A stretch of 8,467 bases of DNA from an uncultured Capnocytophaga sp. (lineage in GTDB: Bacteria > Bacteroidota > Bacteroidia > Flavobacteriales > Flavobacteriaceae): positions 1-8,467 of the forward strand of contig CAJPPS010000052.1 in NCBI GenBank assembly GCA_905372595.1, given 5' to 3'. Below are positions 1 through 6,107 of this stretch, one piece after another. The translations under genes were made by a program, and so were the position numbers. Within the stretch, counting starts at the first letter, position 1; the number at the start of each line of letters is the position of its first letter. The notes under the pieces are model-generated. The model searched no databases. It had not been told where the DNA came from and was given only the letters and a program-made list of their open reading frames with translations.

Positions 1-667
1 CATAACTCATCATTGCAGGGTTGCTCAGTCCACTGATGATATTAATACTACTTAGGTTATTAGTGATATGCTTGGATATCTTTCCAAAGCCAAAGGAAGC
101 CAAGACTGTGAGGAATAAATTAGTAGATAAAAGCATTTCCCCTGAGTCATCGCCTTGCTGGGTGAGGTTCATATAGATACCCCCTTCGGCAAAGTTTGTT
201 TTGTCTATCTCTGTGATTGTATTCCCCTCGCGGATAAAATAACACAATTCTCGTTTTCCCTTTTTCCCATAGAGCCACTCAGAGGTAATTCTCCCTGCTT
301 GGACTTCAAACCCATAGCGATACTTTACTTCATCTATATAGAAAATCATCTGGAAGAAAGCGGCTTGGTGTAGGGTTTCAGTACTCACAAAGGAATCCAT
401 AAGCAAAAGTACCTTACTATCTTTTACAGAATCAGATATGATTTTTAGAAAAGCATCCAAAGCCTTTATGACATTACTTTTCCCACTAGCATTCGCCCCA
501 TAGATAGCCTTCGTCTTTAGGAAAGCATTGTCTTTGTACTCGAAAGTATGTGTAGATTCCAAAGCCATATCCTTGGCGGAAGTTAGCGATGCTTTGGAAA
601 GACTCAGCGTCTGTATCTCTTTAAAAGAACGAAAATTACCAAAACTAAAATCTTGCAATACTATCAT
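1..667 (-). CDS. AAA15-type ATP-binding protein, N-terminal part (runs off left edge)
   Basis: The minus strand is open from an ATG at 667-665 to the left edge, giving 222 codons with no stop and no frameshift. The protein begins with a strand pattern ending in NFRSFKE (residues 11-17), typical of the first beta strand of SMC/ABC-like ATPases, and has a Walker A motif GANASGKS at residues 57-64, with K63 and S64 as the nucleotide-binding pair. This layout matches the AAA15/COG1106 family, whose members often act in phage defence with a partner nuclease or RloB-like protein. Walker B, the signature motif and any partner gene lie outside the window, so the biological role is open. A near-perfect promoter lies just upstream. 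The gene is about 39% GC by hand count, against roughly 50% in six sampled polA lines, which hints at horizontal acquisition. The family call is firm; the defence role is inference. Confidence 0.85.
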   Translation of the reverse strand, partial: MIVLQDFSFGNFRSFKEIQTLSLSKASLTSAKDMALESTHTFEYKDNAFLKTKAIYGANASGKSNVIKALDAFLKIISDSVKDSKVLLLMDSFVSTETLHQAAFFQMIFYIDEVKYRYGFEVQAGRITSEWLYGKKGKRELCYFIREGNTITEIDKTNFAEGGIYMNLTQQGDDSGEMLLSTNLFLTVLASFGFGKISKHITNNLSSINIISGLSNPAMMSY

Positions 668-672
668 AATTC

Positions 673-699
673 TATTTTTGCGTATTTTCCGCAAAAATA
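673..699. repeat. Perfect 10-bp inverted repeat over the -7 box (operator candidate)
   Basis: TATTTTTGCG at 673-682 and its exact reverse complement CGCAAAAATA at 690-699 flank a 7-base spacer. The right arm contains the -7 box of the ATPase promoter and the left arm lies in the predicted short leader. No T-run follows on either strand, and the predicted start site falls inside the dyad, so a DNA-level protein-binding site is more likely than an RNA terminator. Confidence 0.55.
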
Positions 700-722
700 C
701 AAATAAGAAATGATATAGCAAA
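692..722 (-). promoter_or_regulatory. Bacteroidota-type promoter of the AAA ATPase gene
   Basis: On the minus strand TTTG (722-719) is followed by exactly 19 bases and then TATTTTTG (699-692). This fits the known Bacteroidetes consensus TTTG-N19-20-TAnnTTTG. Transcription should start near 685, leaving a leader of about 18 bases before the ATG at 667. It is the best promoter match I found in the window. Confidence 0.75.
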
Positions 723-732
723 ATATTTCTTA
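704..732. repeat. Perfect 8-bp inverted repeat around the -33 box
   Basis: TAAGAAAT at 704-711 and ATTTCTTA at 725-732 are exact reverse complements with a 13-base spacer. The spacer holds the -33 TTTG box of the ATPase promoter at 719-722. The repeat could bind a regulator, or it could form a weak AT-rich hairpin ending the transcript of the GrpB-family gene, which stops at 742. AT-richness makes chance occurrence possible. Confidence 0.35.
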
Positions 733-741
733 GGATAAAGC

Positions 742-1326
742 CTATTCATAACGCCCTTGGTAGCGTTTTTTGGCTATTTGTGTATATTTCCTTATAAAAT
801 CAGTCTTATGGGCAGTATAAGCATCTCTATCGTGCTGGTAAGGCTTCCACAAAGAAAGCTTAAGCACTTCATATTGCCTTGCCACTAACAGGTGTTCCTG
901 CAGATAGTCCCGAAAATAGAGCTCATCATTATCTCCCCAATAGCGCAAATGTAGGTGAAATACCTTCTCGGCAAAACCTTGTAAGGTATATCCTTTGTTA
1001 AAGGAAATTCTTGTAGGAGTCTCCTGCATACAGAGGTAGCCTGCCTCAAGAAGCGCCTCCTTTATCTGTGAAAGAGAAGCTTCTCGGGGTACCTCTACAA
1101 GGATATCTATGATGGGTTTTGCCCATATTCCCCCTATAGCAGTGCTTCCTATATGACTAATTCTCAGCACTTTTTCAGAAGCTAATGGTTTTAAGAGGAA
1201 AGCCTTTTCTTCCTCAAACCATTCCCTCCAAAGTGGGTTATAGGGCGAAAGAATAATAGGGAATAGCTCCCATAGCTCAGCCAGCGACATTTTCAATAGC
1301 TGATGGGAGGATTCATCTTTTGCCAT
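742..1326 (-). CDS. GrpB family protein (UPF0157, nucleotidyltransferase-like)
   Basis: This is a 194-residue cytoplasmic protein of the GrpB/UPF0157 family (COG2320), of normal length for a stand-alone member. The family hallmark SHIGSTA (residues 57-63) is followed by AKPIIDILVEV (69-79), and later by FHLHLRYWGD (123-132) and FRDYL (138-142), the usual spacing. The fold belongs to the nucleotidyltransferase superfamily, with G60-S61 as the loop and D74 as the acid; the second acid of the classic D-x-D pair is a leucine (L76), so nucleotidyl transfer is not assured. Known relatives are sometimes fused to dephospho-CoA kinase, but no reaction is established. The ATG at 1326 lies 17 bases after the polA stop, so it is probably the last gene of the yceI-polA operon. 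M13 is a possible alternative start. Family confident, function unknown. Confidence 0.85.
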   Translation of the reverse strand: MAKDESSHQLLKMSLAELWELFPIILSPYNPLWREWFEEEKAFLLKPLASEKVLRISHIGSTAIGGIWAKPIIDILVEVPREASLSQIKEALLEAGYLCMQETPTRISFNKGYTLQGFAEKVFHLHLRYWGDNDELYFRDYLQEHLLVARQYEVLKLSLWKPYQHDRDAYTAHKTDFIRKYTQIAKKRYQGRYE

Positions 1327-1343
1327 TGGTCAATAGGTTTTAT

Positions 1344-4130
1344 TTAGTGTGCCTCTAGCCAGTTGCTTCCTGTTCCTATCTCCACGATAAGGGGCACGGC
1401 AAGCTGGTAAGCATTCTGCATTTCCTCACGGATAAGCGGAGTTACCACCTCTAGTTCTGCTTTAGGCACATCAAAGAGCAACTCATCGTGTACCTGTAGA
1501 AGCATTCGGGTAGCCATTTTTTCCTTTTCAAGACGCTGAGCTATACGCACCATCGCCACCTTAATAATATCGGCAGCACTTCCCTGTATAGGCGCATTCA
1601 CCGCATTGCGCTCAGCTGCTCCCCGAACTACCTGATTACGGGAATGGATATCCGGCAGGTAACGGCGTCTGCCCAAGATGGTTTCTACATAACCGTGTTC
1701 ACGAGCAAAAGCGATTTGCTTCTCTATATACCCCTTGAGCTTGGGATAAGTCTGGTAATAGGTGTCTATCAGTTCCTTGCTTTGGCTACGGCTCAGGGAG
1801 GTCTGCTGGCTGAGTCCTATAGCAGAGACCCCATAGATAATCCCGAAATTCACCGTCTTGGCGTGACTACGTTGTTCCTTGGTAACTGCCTCCAAGGGGA
1901 CGCCAAATACCTTAGCTGCGGTGGAACGGTGGATGTCCTGCCCCTGAAGGAAAGCCTCTATCATATGGTCTTCCTCACTCAGGGCTGCGATAACACGGAG
2001 TTCTATCTGTGAATAGTCGGCAGAGAGGAGGGTATAGTCCGCATTGCGAGGGACAAAAGCCTTGCGTATCTGGCTCCCTTGAGGGGTTCGGATAGGGATA
2101 TTCTGCAAGTTAGGCTGGTTACTGCTGAGCCTACCCGTGGCTGTTACCGCCTGCATAAAGGTGGTATGGATACGCCCTGTATGCGGATTCACCTCACGAG
2201 GAAGCGCCTCTATATAGGTGCTTTGGAGCTTCTGTAAGGCGCGATACTGGAGAATATCGGTAATAATAGGGTGCTTATCCACTAGCTCAGAAAGCACTTC
2301 TTCTGAGGTGGCATATTGCCCCGTTTTGGTCTTCTTAGGCTTAGAAGACAGCTTGAGTTTTTCAAAGAGAATTTCCCCCAATTGCTTAGGTGAAGAGAGG
2401 TTGAAGGGCTGTCCTGCGTGGGCGAGAATTGCCGTCTCCAGCCGTAGCAGGTCGGCAGTAATCTCCTGAGAGAGTTCCCCAAGGAAATGAGTATCTACTC
2501 GGATTCCCTCATATTCCATTTGCGCCAATACCTTCACCAGTGGGGCTTCTACTTCATTGAATAGCTTTGTCATCTGGTCTTTCTCCAGCAAGGGAAGGAA
2601 TACTTGCTTGAGCTGTAGGGTTACATCGGTATCTTCTACGGCATATTCCTTTTGTAATTCGGGGGATACCGCCCGCATAGAGAGCTGTCCCTTGCCTTTC
2701 TTCCCGATAAGGGTCTCGATAGCAATGGGGGTATAACCCAAGTAGGTTTCCGAAAGCAAGTCCATATTATGGCGCATATCAGGATTCAGCAGGTAATGGG
2801 CTATCATTGTGTCAAAGAAAGCGCCTCGCACCTCTATTCCATAATTTGCCAATACTTTTAGGTCATACTTGAGGTTTTGCCCTATCTTACCTATATTTTC
2901 AGCTTCAAAAAACGGACTTAATAGCGAAATCCATTGTTTTGCCAAGGAAAAATCTTCTGGAAAGAGGATATAATACCCCTTATATACTTCCCACGAGAGG
3001 GCTAAGCCTACTAATTGCGCCTCCATTTCATCTAGAGAGGTGGTTTCGGTATCAAAGCACACTTCCTTTTGCTCCAAAAGCTTCGGCAAGAGGGCTTCTA
3101 TTTGTTCCCTAGTGGTTATCAGCTCATACTGATGGGGCACCTCCTGAAGGGTTTTGAGCTTTTGGGTAGGTGGTAAGTCAAAGAGCGTAGAGGTAAAGGG
3201 CGCATTGGAAGGGGGCTGTGAGGCTAAGGAAAACAAATCCAGCTGGATAGGTTGGGGCTGAAAGGCTTTCTGTAGGGTAGAAAGCATTGTACGGAACTCC
3301 AATTCCTCAAAGATAGGCACTACTTCTTGAAAATTAGGCATCGAAAGTTCGAAATCCTTTTCATCAAAGGTTACAGGCACATCCAAGAGGATACGAGCGA
3401 GCCTCTTGGAGAGAATCCCCTTATCCTTATTGGCTTCGATATTCTCACGGAGCTTTCCCTTAAGCTGATGGGTATTCTCCAGCAGGTTCTCCAAGGAGCC
3501 GAACTCCTTGAGGAGCTTCTGGGCGGTTTTCTCCCCTACCCCAGGTAGCCCTGGAATATTATCCACCGCATCGCCCATCATTCCTAAGAGGTCTATCACC
3601 TGCTCAGGGGTATCTACCCCAAAGTTCTCTTTCACTTGTTCTACCCCCCATATCTCGGTATCGTTCCCTCCTCTGGCAGGCTTATACATAAAAATATGCT
3701 CAGAGACCAGCTGTCCGTAATCCTTATCCGGCGTTACCATATACACCTGATAGCCTTGCTTTTCGGCTTGCTTGGCAAGGGTGCCTATGATATCATCGGC
3801 TTCATAGCCTTCTTTCTCTATGATAGGGATTTGCATCGCTTGGAGTATCTGATGGATATAAGGAATTGCTAGGCGAATTGCCTCTGGAGTCTCATCACGA
3901 TTGGCTTTGTACTCAGGGAAGATTGCCGAGCGCTCTTGGCTCCCTCCCTTATCAAAACATACTGCCAAGAGGTGCGGCTGTTCCTTACGAATGACCTCTA
4001 GCAAGGAATTCATAAAGCCCACAATGGCAGAAGTATTCATCCCCTTGGAGTTGATACGAGGATTCTTAATAAAAGCATAGTACCCCCTGAATATAAGGGC
4101 ATAGGCATCCAGTAGGAATAGTTTTTTCAT
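1344..4130 (-). CDS. polA: DNA polymerase I
   Basis: This 928-residue protein fills gaps and removes RNA primers in replication and excision repair. It has all three domains. The 5' nuclease (about 1-290) shows D8, YKANRDE (74-80), YEADD (109-113), DKDYGQLV (135-142) and the helix-hairpin-helix GDAVDNIPGLPGVG (186-199). The 3'-5' exonuclease (about 335-520) keeps its DEDD acids: D360 and E362 in FDTET, D423 in NLKYD, and D500 with Y496 in YAVED, so proofreading should be active. The polymerase domain has motif A DYSQIELR with D705, motif B with R754, K758, F762 and Y766, and motif C HDE at 881-883; these positions equal the E. coli numbers. A linker peptide QLDLF (296-300) matches the beta-clamp-binding consensus. 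The start lies 12 bases after the yceI stop, without a Shine-Dalgarno sequence. Confidence 0.98.
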   Translation of the reverse strand: MKKLFLLDAYALIFRGYYAFIKNPRINSKGMNTSAIVGFMNSLLEVIRKEQPHLLAVCFDKGGSQERSAIFPEYKANRDETPEAIRLAIPYIHQILQAMQIPIIEKEGYEADDIIGTLAKQAEKQGYQVYMVTPDKDYGQLVSEHIFMYKPARGGNDTEIWGVEQVKENFGVDTPEQVIDLLGMMGDAVDNIPGLPGVGEKTAQKLLKEFGSLENLLENTHQLKGKLRENIEANKDKGILSKRLARILLDVPVTFDEKDFELSMPNFQEVVPIFEELEFRTMLSTLQKAFQPQPIQLDLFSLASQPPSNAPFTSTLFDLPPTQKLKTLQEVPHQYELITTREQIEALLPKLLEQKEVCFDTETTSLDEMEAQLVGLALSWEVYKGYYILFPEDFSLAKQWISLLSPFFEAENIGKIGQNLKYDLKVLANYGIEVRGAFFDTMIAHYLLNPDMRHNMDLLSETYLGYTPIAIETLIGKKGKGQLSMRAVSPELQKEYAVEDTDVTLQLKQVFLPLLEKDQMTKLFNEVEAPLVKVLAQMEYEGIRVDTHFLGELSQEITADLLRLETAILAHAGQPFNLSSPKQLGEILFEKLKLSSKPKKTKTGQYATSEEVLSELVDKHPIITDILQYRALQKLQSTYIEALPREVNPHTGRIHTTFMQAVTATGRLSSNQPNLQNIPIRTPQGSQIRKAFVPRNADYTLLSADYSQIELRVIAALSEEDHMIEAFLQGQDIHRSTAAKVFGVPLEAVTKEQRSHAKTVNFGIIYGVSAIGLSQQTSLSRSQSKELIDTYYQTYPKLKGYIEKQIAFAREHGYVETILGRRRYLPDIHSRNQVVRGAAERNAVNAPIQGSAADIIKVAMVRIAQRLEKEKMATRMLLQVHDELLFDVPKAELEVVTPLIREEMQNAYQLAVPLIVEIGTGSNWLEAH

Positions 4131-4142
4131 TAGTTTAATTTT

Positions 4143-4751
4143 TTAGTAAATAAGGGTTACCTTAAGGGAGAAGTCCTTATCAATGGCTTTTTCAGCCAGA
4201 TAATCAGAGAAAGTTTCCACGGCAAAGCATACCCCGAAGAGGGTGCGGTCGATGGTCAGGGTAGCCTGAAAACTACGCTCGGCGATGGCTGGGGAAAGGG
4301 TAAAAGAGAGTGTTTTCGTAACCCCTTTAATGGTCATTTCGGCAAGGACTTCGTAGCCTTTTTGTGCATTCTCTGTTACCCGCTTGAAGTGTAAGCTAGC
4401 CGTAGGATATTCCTTGACAGCGAAGAAATCGGCGGACTTAAGGTGGGCTTCCAGCTTTGCTTTGCGCTGATCCGTTAGGTCTAGCACCTCTATAGAAGCC
4501 ATATCTACCCACAGCGTACCTCCCTTGAGCTTCCCGGACTTGGTAAAAAGGAGCTTCCCTCCCTTAAAAGCCAACACCCCTTGGTGGGCTTCTCCGATGA
4601 CTTTCTTACCGTTCCAATGGATACTACTAGCGGAAGCATCCAGCATATAAGTAACAGGCTTAGCAGTGGTTGCTCGCTTCTTACTCTGTGACTGCCCTAG
4701 CTGAGGAAGTAATAGAGAAAGGAGCCAGCAAAGGTATAAGTACTTTTTCAT
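4143..4751 (-). CDS. YceI family protein (secreted, lipid-binding fold)
   Basis: This 202-residue protein starts with a signal peptide: KK at residues 2-3, a hydrophobic core at about 4-17, and a likely signal peptidase I site near GQS-QS (19-23); C8 is not in a lipobox. The mature part shows the YceI pattern: SSIHWNGKK (42-50), GVLAFKGGKL (58-67), LWVDMASIEVLD (80-91), LKSADFFAVKEYPTASLHF (104-122), MTIKGVT (139-145) and a closing segment at 169-199. YceI proteins form a lipocalin-like barrel that binds polyisoprenoid or other amphipathic lipids in the periplasm; the ligand here is unknown. Many relatives have a basic residue in the FGVRY-like segment near the C terminus, where this one has C175. 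It is the first gene before polA, 12 bases upstream, and has its own promoter and a leader of about 63 bases. Why a lipid-binding protein precedes polA is not evident. Confidence 0.9.
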   Translation of the reverse strand: MKKYLYLCWLLSLLLPQLGQSQSKKRATTAKPVTYMLDASASSIHWNGKKVIGEAHQGVLAFKGGKLLFTKSGKLKGGTLWVDMASIEVLDLTDQRKAKLEAHLKSADFFAVKEYPTASLHFKRVTENAQKGYEVLAEMTIKGVTKTLSFTLSPAIAERSFQATLTIDRTLFGVCFAVETFSDYLAEKAIDKDFSLKVTLIY

Positions 4752-4773
4752 TTGTTCTTTATTTTAAGCGTCA

Positions 4774-4800
4774 CTCCTTGAGGGTCTTATCCTCCTTGAG
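4774..4800. repeat. Two 9-bp direct repeats in the yceI leader
   Basis: CTCCTTGAG occurs at 4774-4782 and again at 4792-4800, 18 bases apart start to start. On the yceI transcript they read CTCAAGGAG, and the copy at 4792-4800 lies in a longer AAGGAGG string that looks like a Shine-Dalgarno sequence but has no suitable start codon behind it. They may be a regulator site or a fortuitous repeat. Confidence 0.4.
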
Positions 4801-4820
4801 TCCCTCCATCACTCATTGGG

Positions 4821-4851
4821 CAAATGTACGAAACTTTACCCGCAAAGTCAA
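4821..4851 (-). promoter_or_regulatory. Promoter of the yceI-polA-grpB gene run
   Basis: On the minus strand TTG (4851-4849) is followed by 20 bases and then TACATTTG (4828-4821), a match to the Bacteroidetes -33/-7 consensus with slightly long spacing. Transcription should begin near 4814, giving a yceI leader of about 63 bases. The -7 box lies in a 14-base string that recurs identically at the 118-residue-protein promoter (6556-6569). Confidence 0.6.
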
Positions 4852-4917
4852 GGAATCTCTATGATAAATTTATTATATTTTCTTGCCAACATCTCTTAAT
4901 TTTTCATCTCCTTATGC

Positions 4918-5001
4918 TGGTGCGAGCCTCTAGCTCGTACCTAATCTTTAATGAGAGCTTTAAGCTCTTTTTCTCTTAACACAAGTTCCAAGCTGGCACC
5001 A
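4918..5001. repeat. Nested inverted-repeat element, REP-like
   Basis: Three dyads are stacked in 84 bases. The outer arms TGGTGCGAGC (4918-4927) and GCTGGCACCA (4992-5001) pair with one mismatch. The left arm is also part of a local hairpin, GGTGCGAGC (4919-4927) with GCTCGTACC (4933-4941) around a 5-base loop, with one G-U pair. A third dyad, AGAGCTT and AAGCTCT, spans 4954-4968 around one central T. The alternative pairings and repeated AGCT cores resemble dispersed REP or small MITE elements; copy number in the genome cannot be seen here. Confidence 0.5.
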
Positions 5002-5054
5002 ATGAGAAAATTAATATAGCCTTCTGTGAGTGAGATATTTCTATAAATTTAGGT

Positions 5055-6107
5055 TTATTCACTAGGGCTCGGAGAAAGAGAAAGGGGCTCAAAATGCACC
5101 TCAAAATTCTCTGTTACATACCTTTGTATCTTATCCTTATGCTGGTCATCGGCATAGAGGAGAATCGCCTTAAGGTCCTTGTGTGTGGCAAGGAAGGCTT
5201 TGGCTTTCTCCAGCCCTCCCAATGCCATTAGGGTAGTTGCATAGCCATCGGCAAGCATAGCCGAAGGAGCTATCACCGTAGCACTCAGCAGGTTACTGGT
5301 TTGCGGATAGCCTGTTTGGGGATTGAGGGTATGTACGTATTTTTTCCCTGTAAGAGAGTCCGTCCAGAGCTTGCGGTAGTTCCCAGAAGTTGCTAAGCCA
5401 CAATCGGTAAGCTCCACTGTAGCCACGATTTCCCTATCCTCATCAGGCTTCTGTAAAGGGTTATCTATCCCTATGAGCCAAGACTTGCCCTTGAGTGTGT
5501 TCTTCCCGTGGATAAAGAGCTCCCCTCCTACCTCTACAATAAAATTCTCTATCTGCTTGGAGAGGAAGTAGTCAGCTATTACATCGGAAGTGTAACCCTG
5601 AGCTATTGCATTAAAATTCAGCTGTATAGCAGGATTTTCCTTTTCTAGGAAAACCCCATCGGCTTGCTGTGTGGTACGTACCTTATTCAGCCCTGTAAGC
5701 AGGAGCAAGCTATCTATCTGCCCTTGTGTGGGAGGGGTATGATGCTCCTTCTTGCCAAACCCCCAAGCATTGATAAGTTGCCCTATGGAGGGGTCAAAAG
5801 CCCCCTGACTTTCCTTATAGATTTGCTCAGAGGCGTGGAATACCTTCTGGAAATGTGCATCTAAGGGAAGGTGCTCGTTCCTATTTACTTTGGAAATCAA
5901 TGAATGGTCTATGTAAGTAGACATTGATAGGTCTATCACCTGAAGTAGGGAATCTACCTCCTTCTTCTCAATAGGTCGCTGGGCAATATAAGTGATGTTA
6001 TAGGTAGTTCCCTGAGCATCCCCCATTATATAATAAATATTCTCCTTAGGAGCTCTCTGGCAGGAAAGCAACAGTAATACCAGAGAGAGATAATACAAAT
6101 ATTTCAT
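5055..6107 (-). CDS. apbE: FAD:protein FMN transferase, lipoprotein (ApbE family)
   Basis: This 350-residue enzyme covalently attaches FMN from FAD to threonine or serine of target flavoproteins such as NqrB, NqrC or RnfG, on the periplasmic side of the membrane. The N terminus has a lipoprotein signal with lipobox LLSC and C16 as the lipidated residue. The residues after C16 (QRAPKEN) have no acidic cluster of the kind known as the Capnocytophaga surface-export signal, so periplasmic orientation is likely. ApbE motifs follow in order: MGDAQGTTYNI (28-38), FDPSIGQLINAWGFG (104-118), LNFNAIAQGYTSD (163-175), VEVGGELFIHG (191-201), GLATSGNYR (237-245), YVHTLNPQTGYP (257-268) with H259, and ADGYATTLMALG (286-297) with likely metal ligands D287 and T291. 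The ATG directly follows the TAG stop of the upstream gene. The C-terminal SPSPSE tail is low-complexity. No target flavoprotein gene is in the window. Confidence 0.95.
   Translation of the reverse strand: MKYLYYLSLVLLLLSCQRAPKENIYYIMGDAQGTTYNITYIAQRPIEKKEVDSLLQVIDLSMSTYIDHSLISKVNRNEHLPLDAHFQKVFHASEQIYKESQGAFDPSIGQLINAWGFGKKEHHTPPTQGQIDSLLLLTGLNKVRTTQQADGVFLEKENPAIQLNFNAIAQGYTSDVIADYFLSKQIENFIVEVGGELFIHGKNTLKGKSWLIGIDNPLQKPDEDREIVATVELTDCGLATSGNYRKLWTDSLTGKKYVHTLNPQTGYPQTSNLLSATVIAPSAMLADGYATTLMALGGLEKAKAFLATHKDLKAILLYADDQHKDKIQRYVTENFEVHFEPLSLSPSPSE

Larger units (their letters stand above)
4752..5054. other. 303-base intergenic region between apbE and yceI
   Basis: This gap holds the yceI leader with its direct repeats (4752-4814), the yceI promoter (4821-4851), an AT-rich spacer (about 4852-4914) in which I see nothing, the nested inverted-repeat element (4918-5001), and a plain AT-rich apbE 3' stretch (5002-5054). 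I find no convincing gene and no canonical Rho-independent terminator facing the apbE transcript. Confidence 0.7.

Noticed and set aside
155..713. Plus-strand frames of 72 and 61 codons (155-373 and 528-713)
   Set aside because: They lie antisense to the AAA ATPase frame, which has a recognisable Walker A motif and a promoter. The plus-strand products show no family features.
1644..3872. Several plus-strand frames of 70-122 codons opposite polA, and a 66-codon minus-strand frame at 2282-2482
   Set aside because: polA is intact with every catalytic motif across this stretch, so these are chance frames on the opposite strand or a shifted frame.
4954..4972. Rho-independent terminator of apbE
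   Set aside because: The short T-run follows the hairpin on the plus strand, the wrong direction for apbE, and the minus-strand side has no T-run after any of the stems.
5055..5090. Frameshift or truncation at the apbE C terminus because of the SPSPSE tail
   Set aside because: All ApbE motifs are complete before the tail and the total length is normal, so the tail is just a variable low-complexity end.
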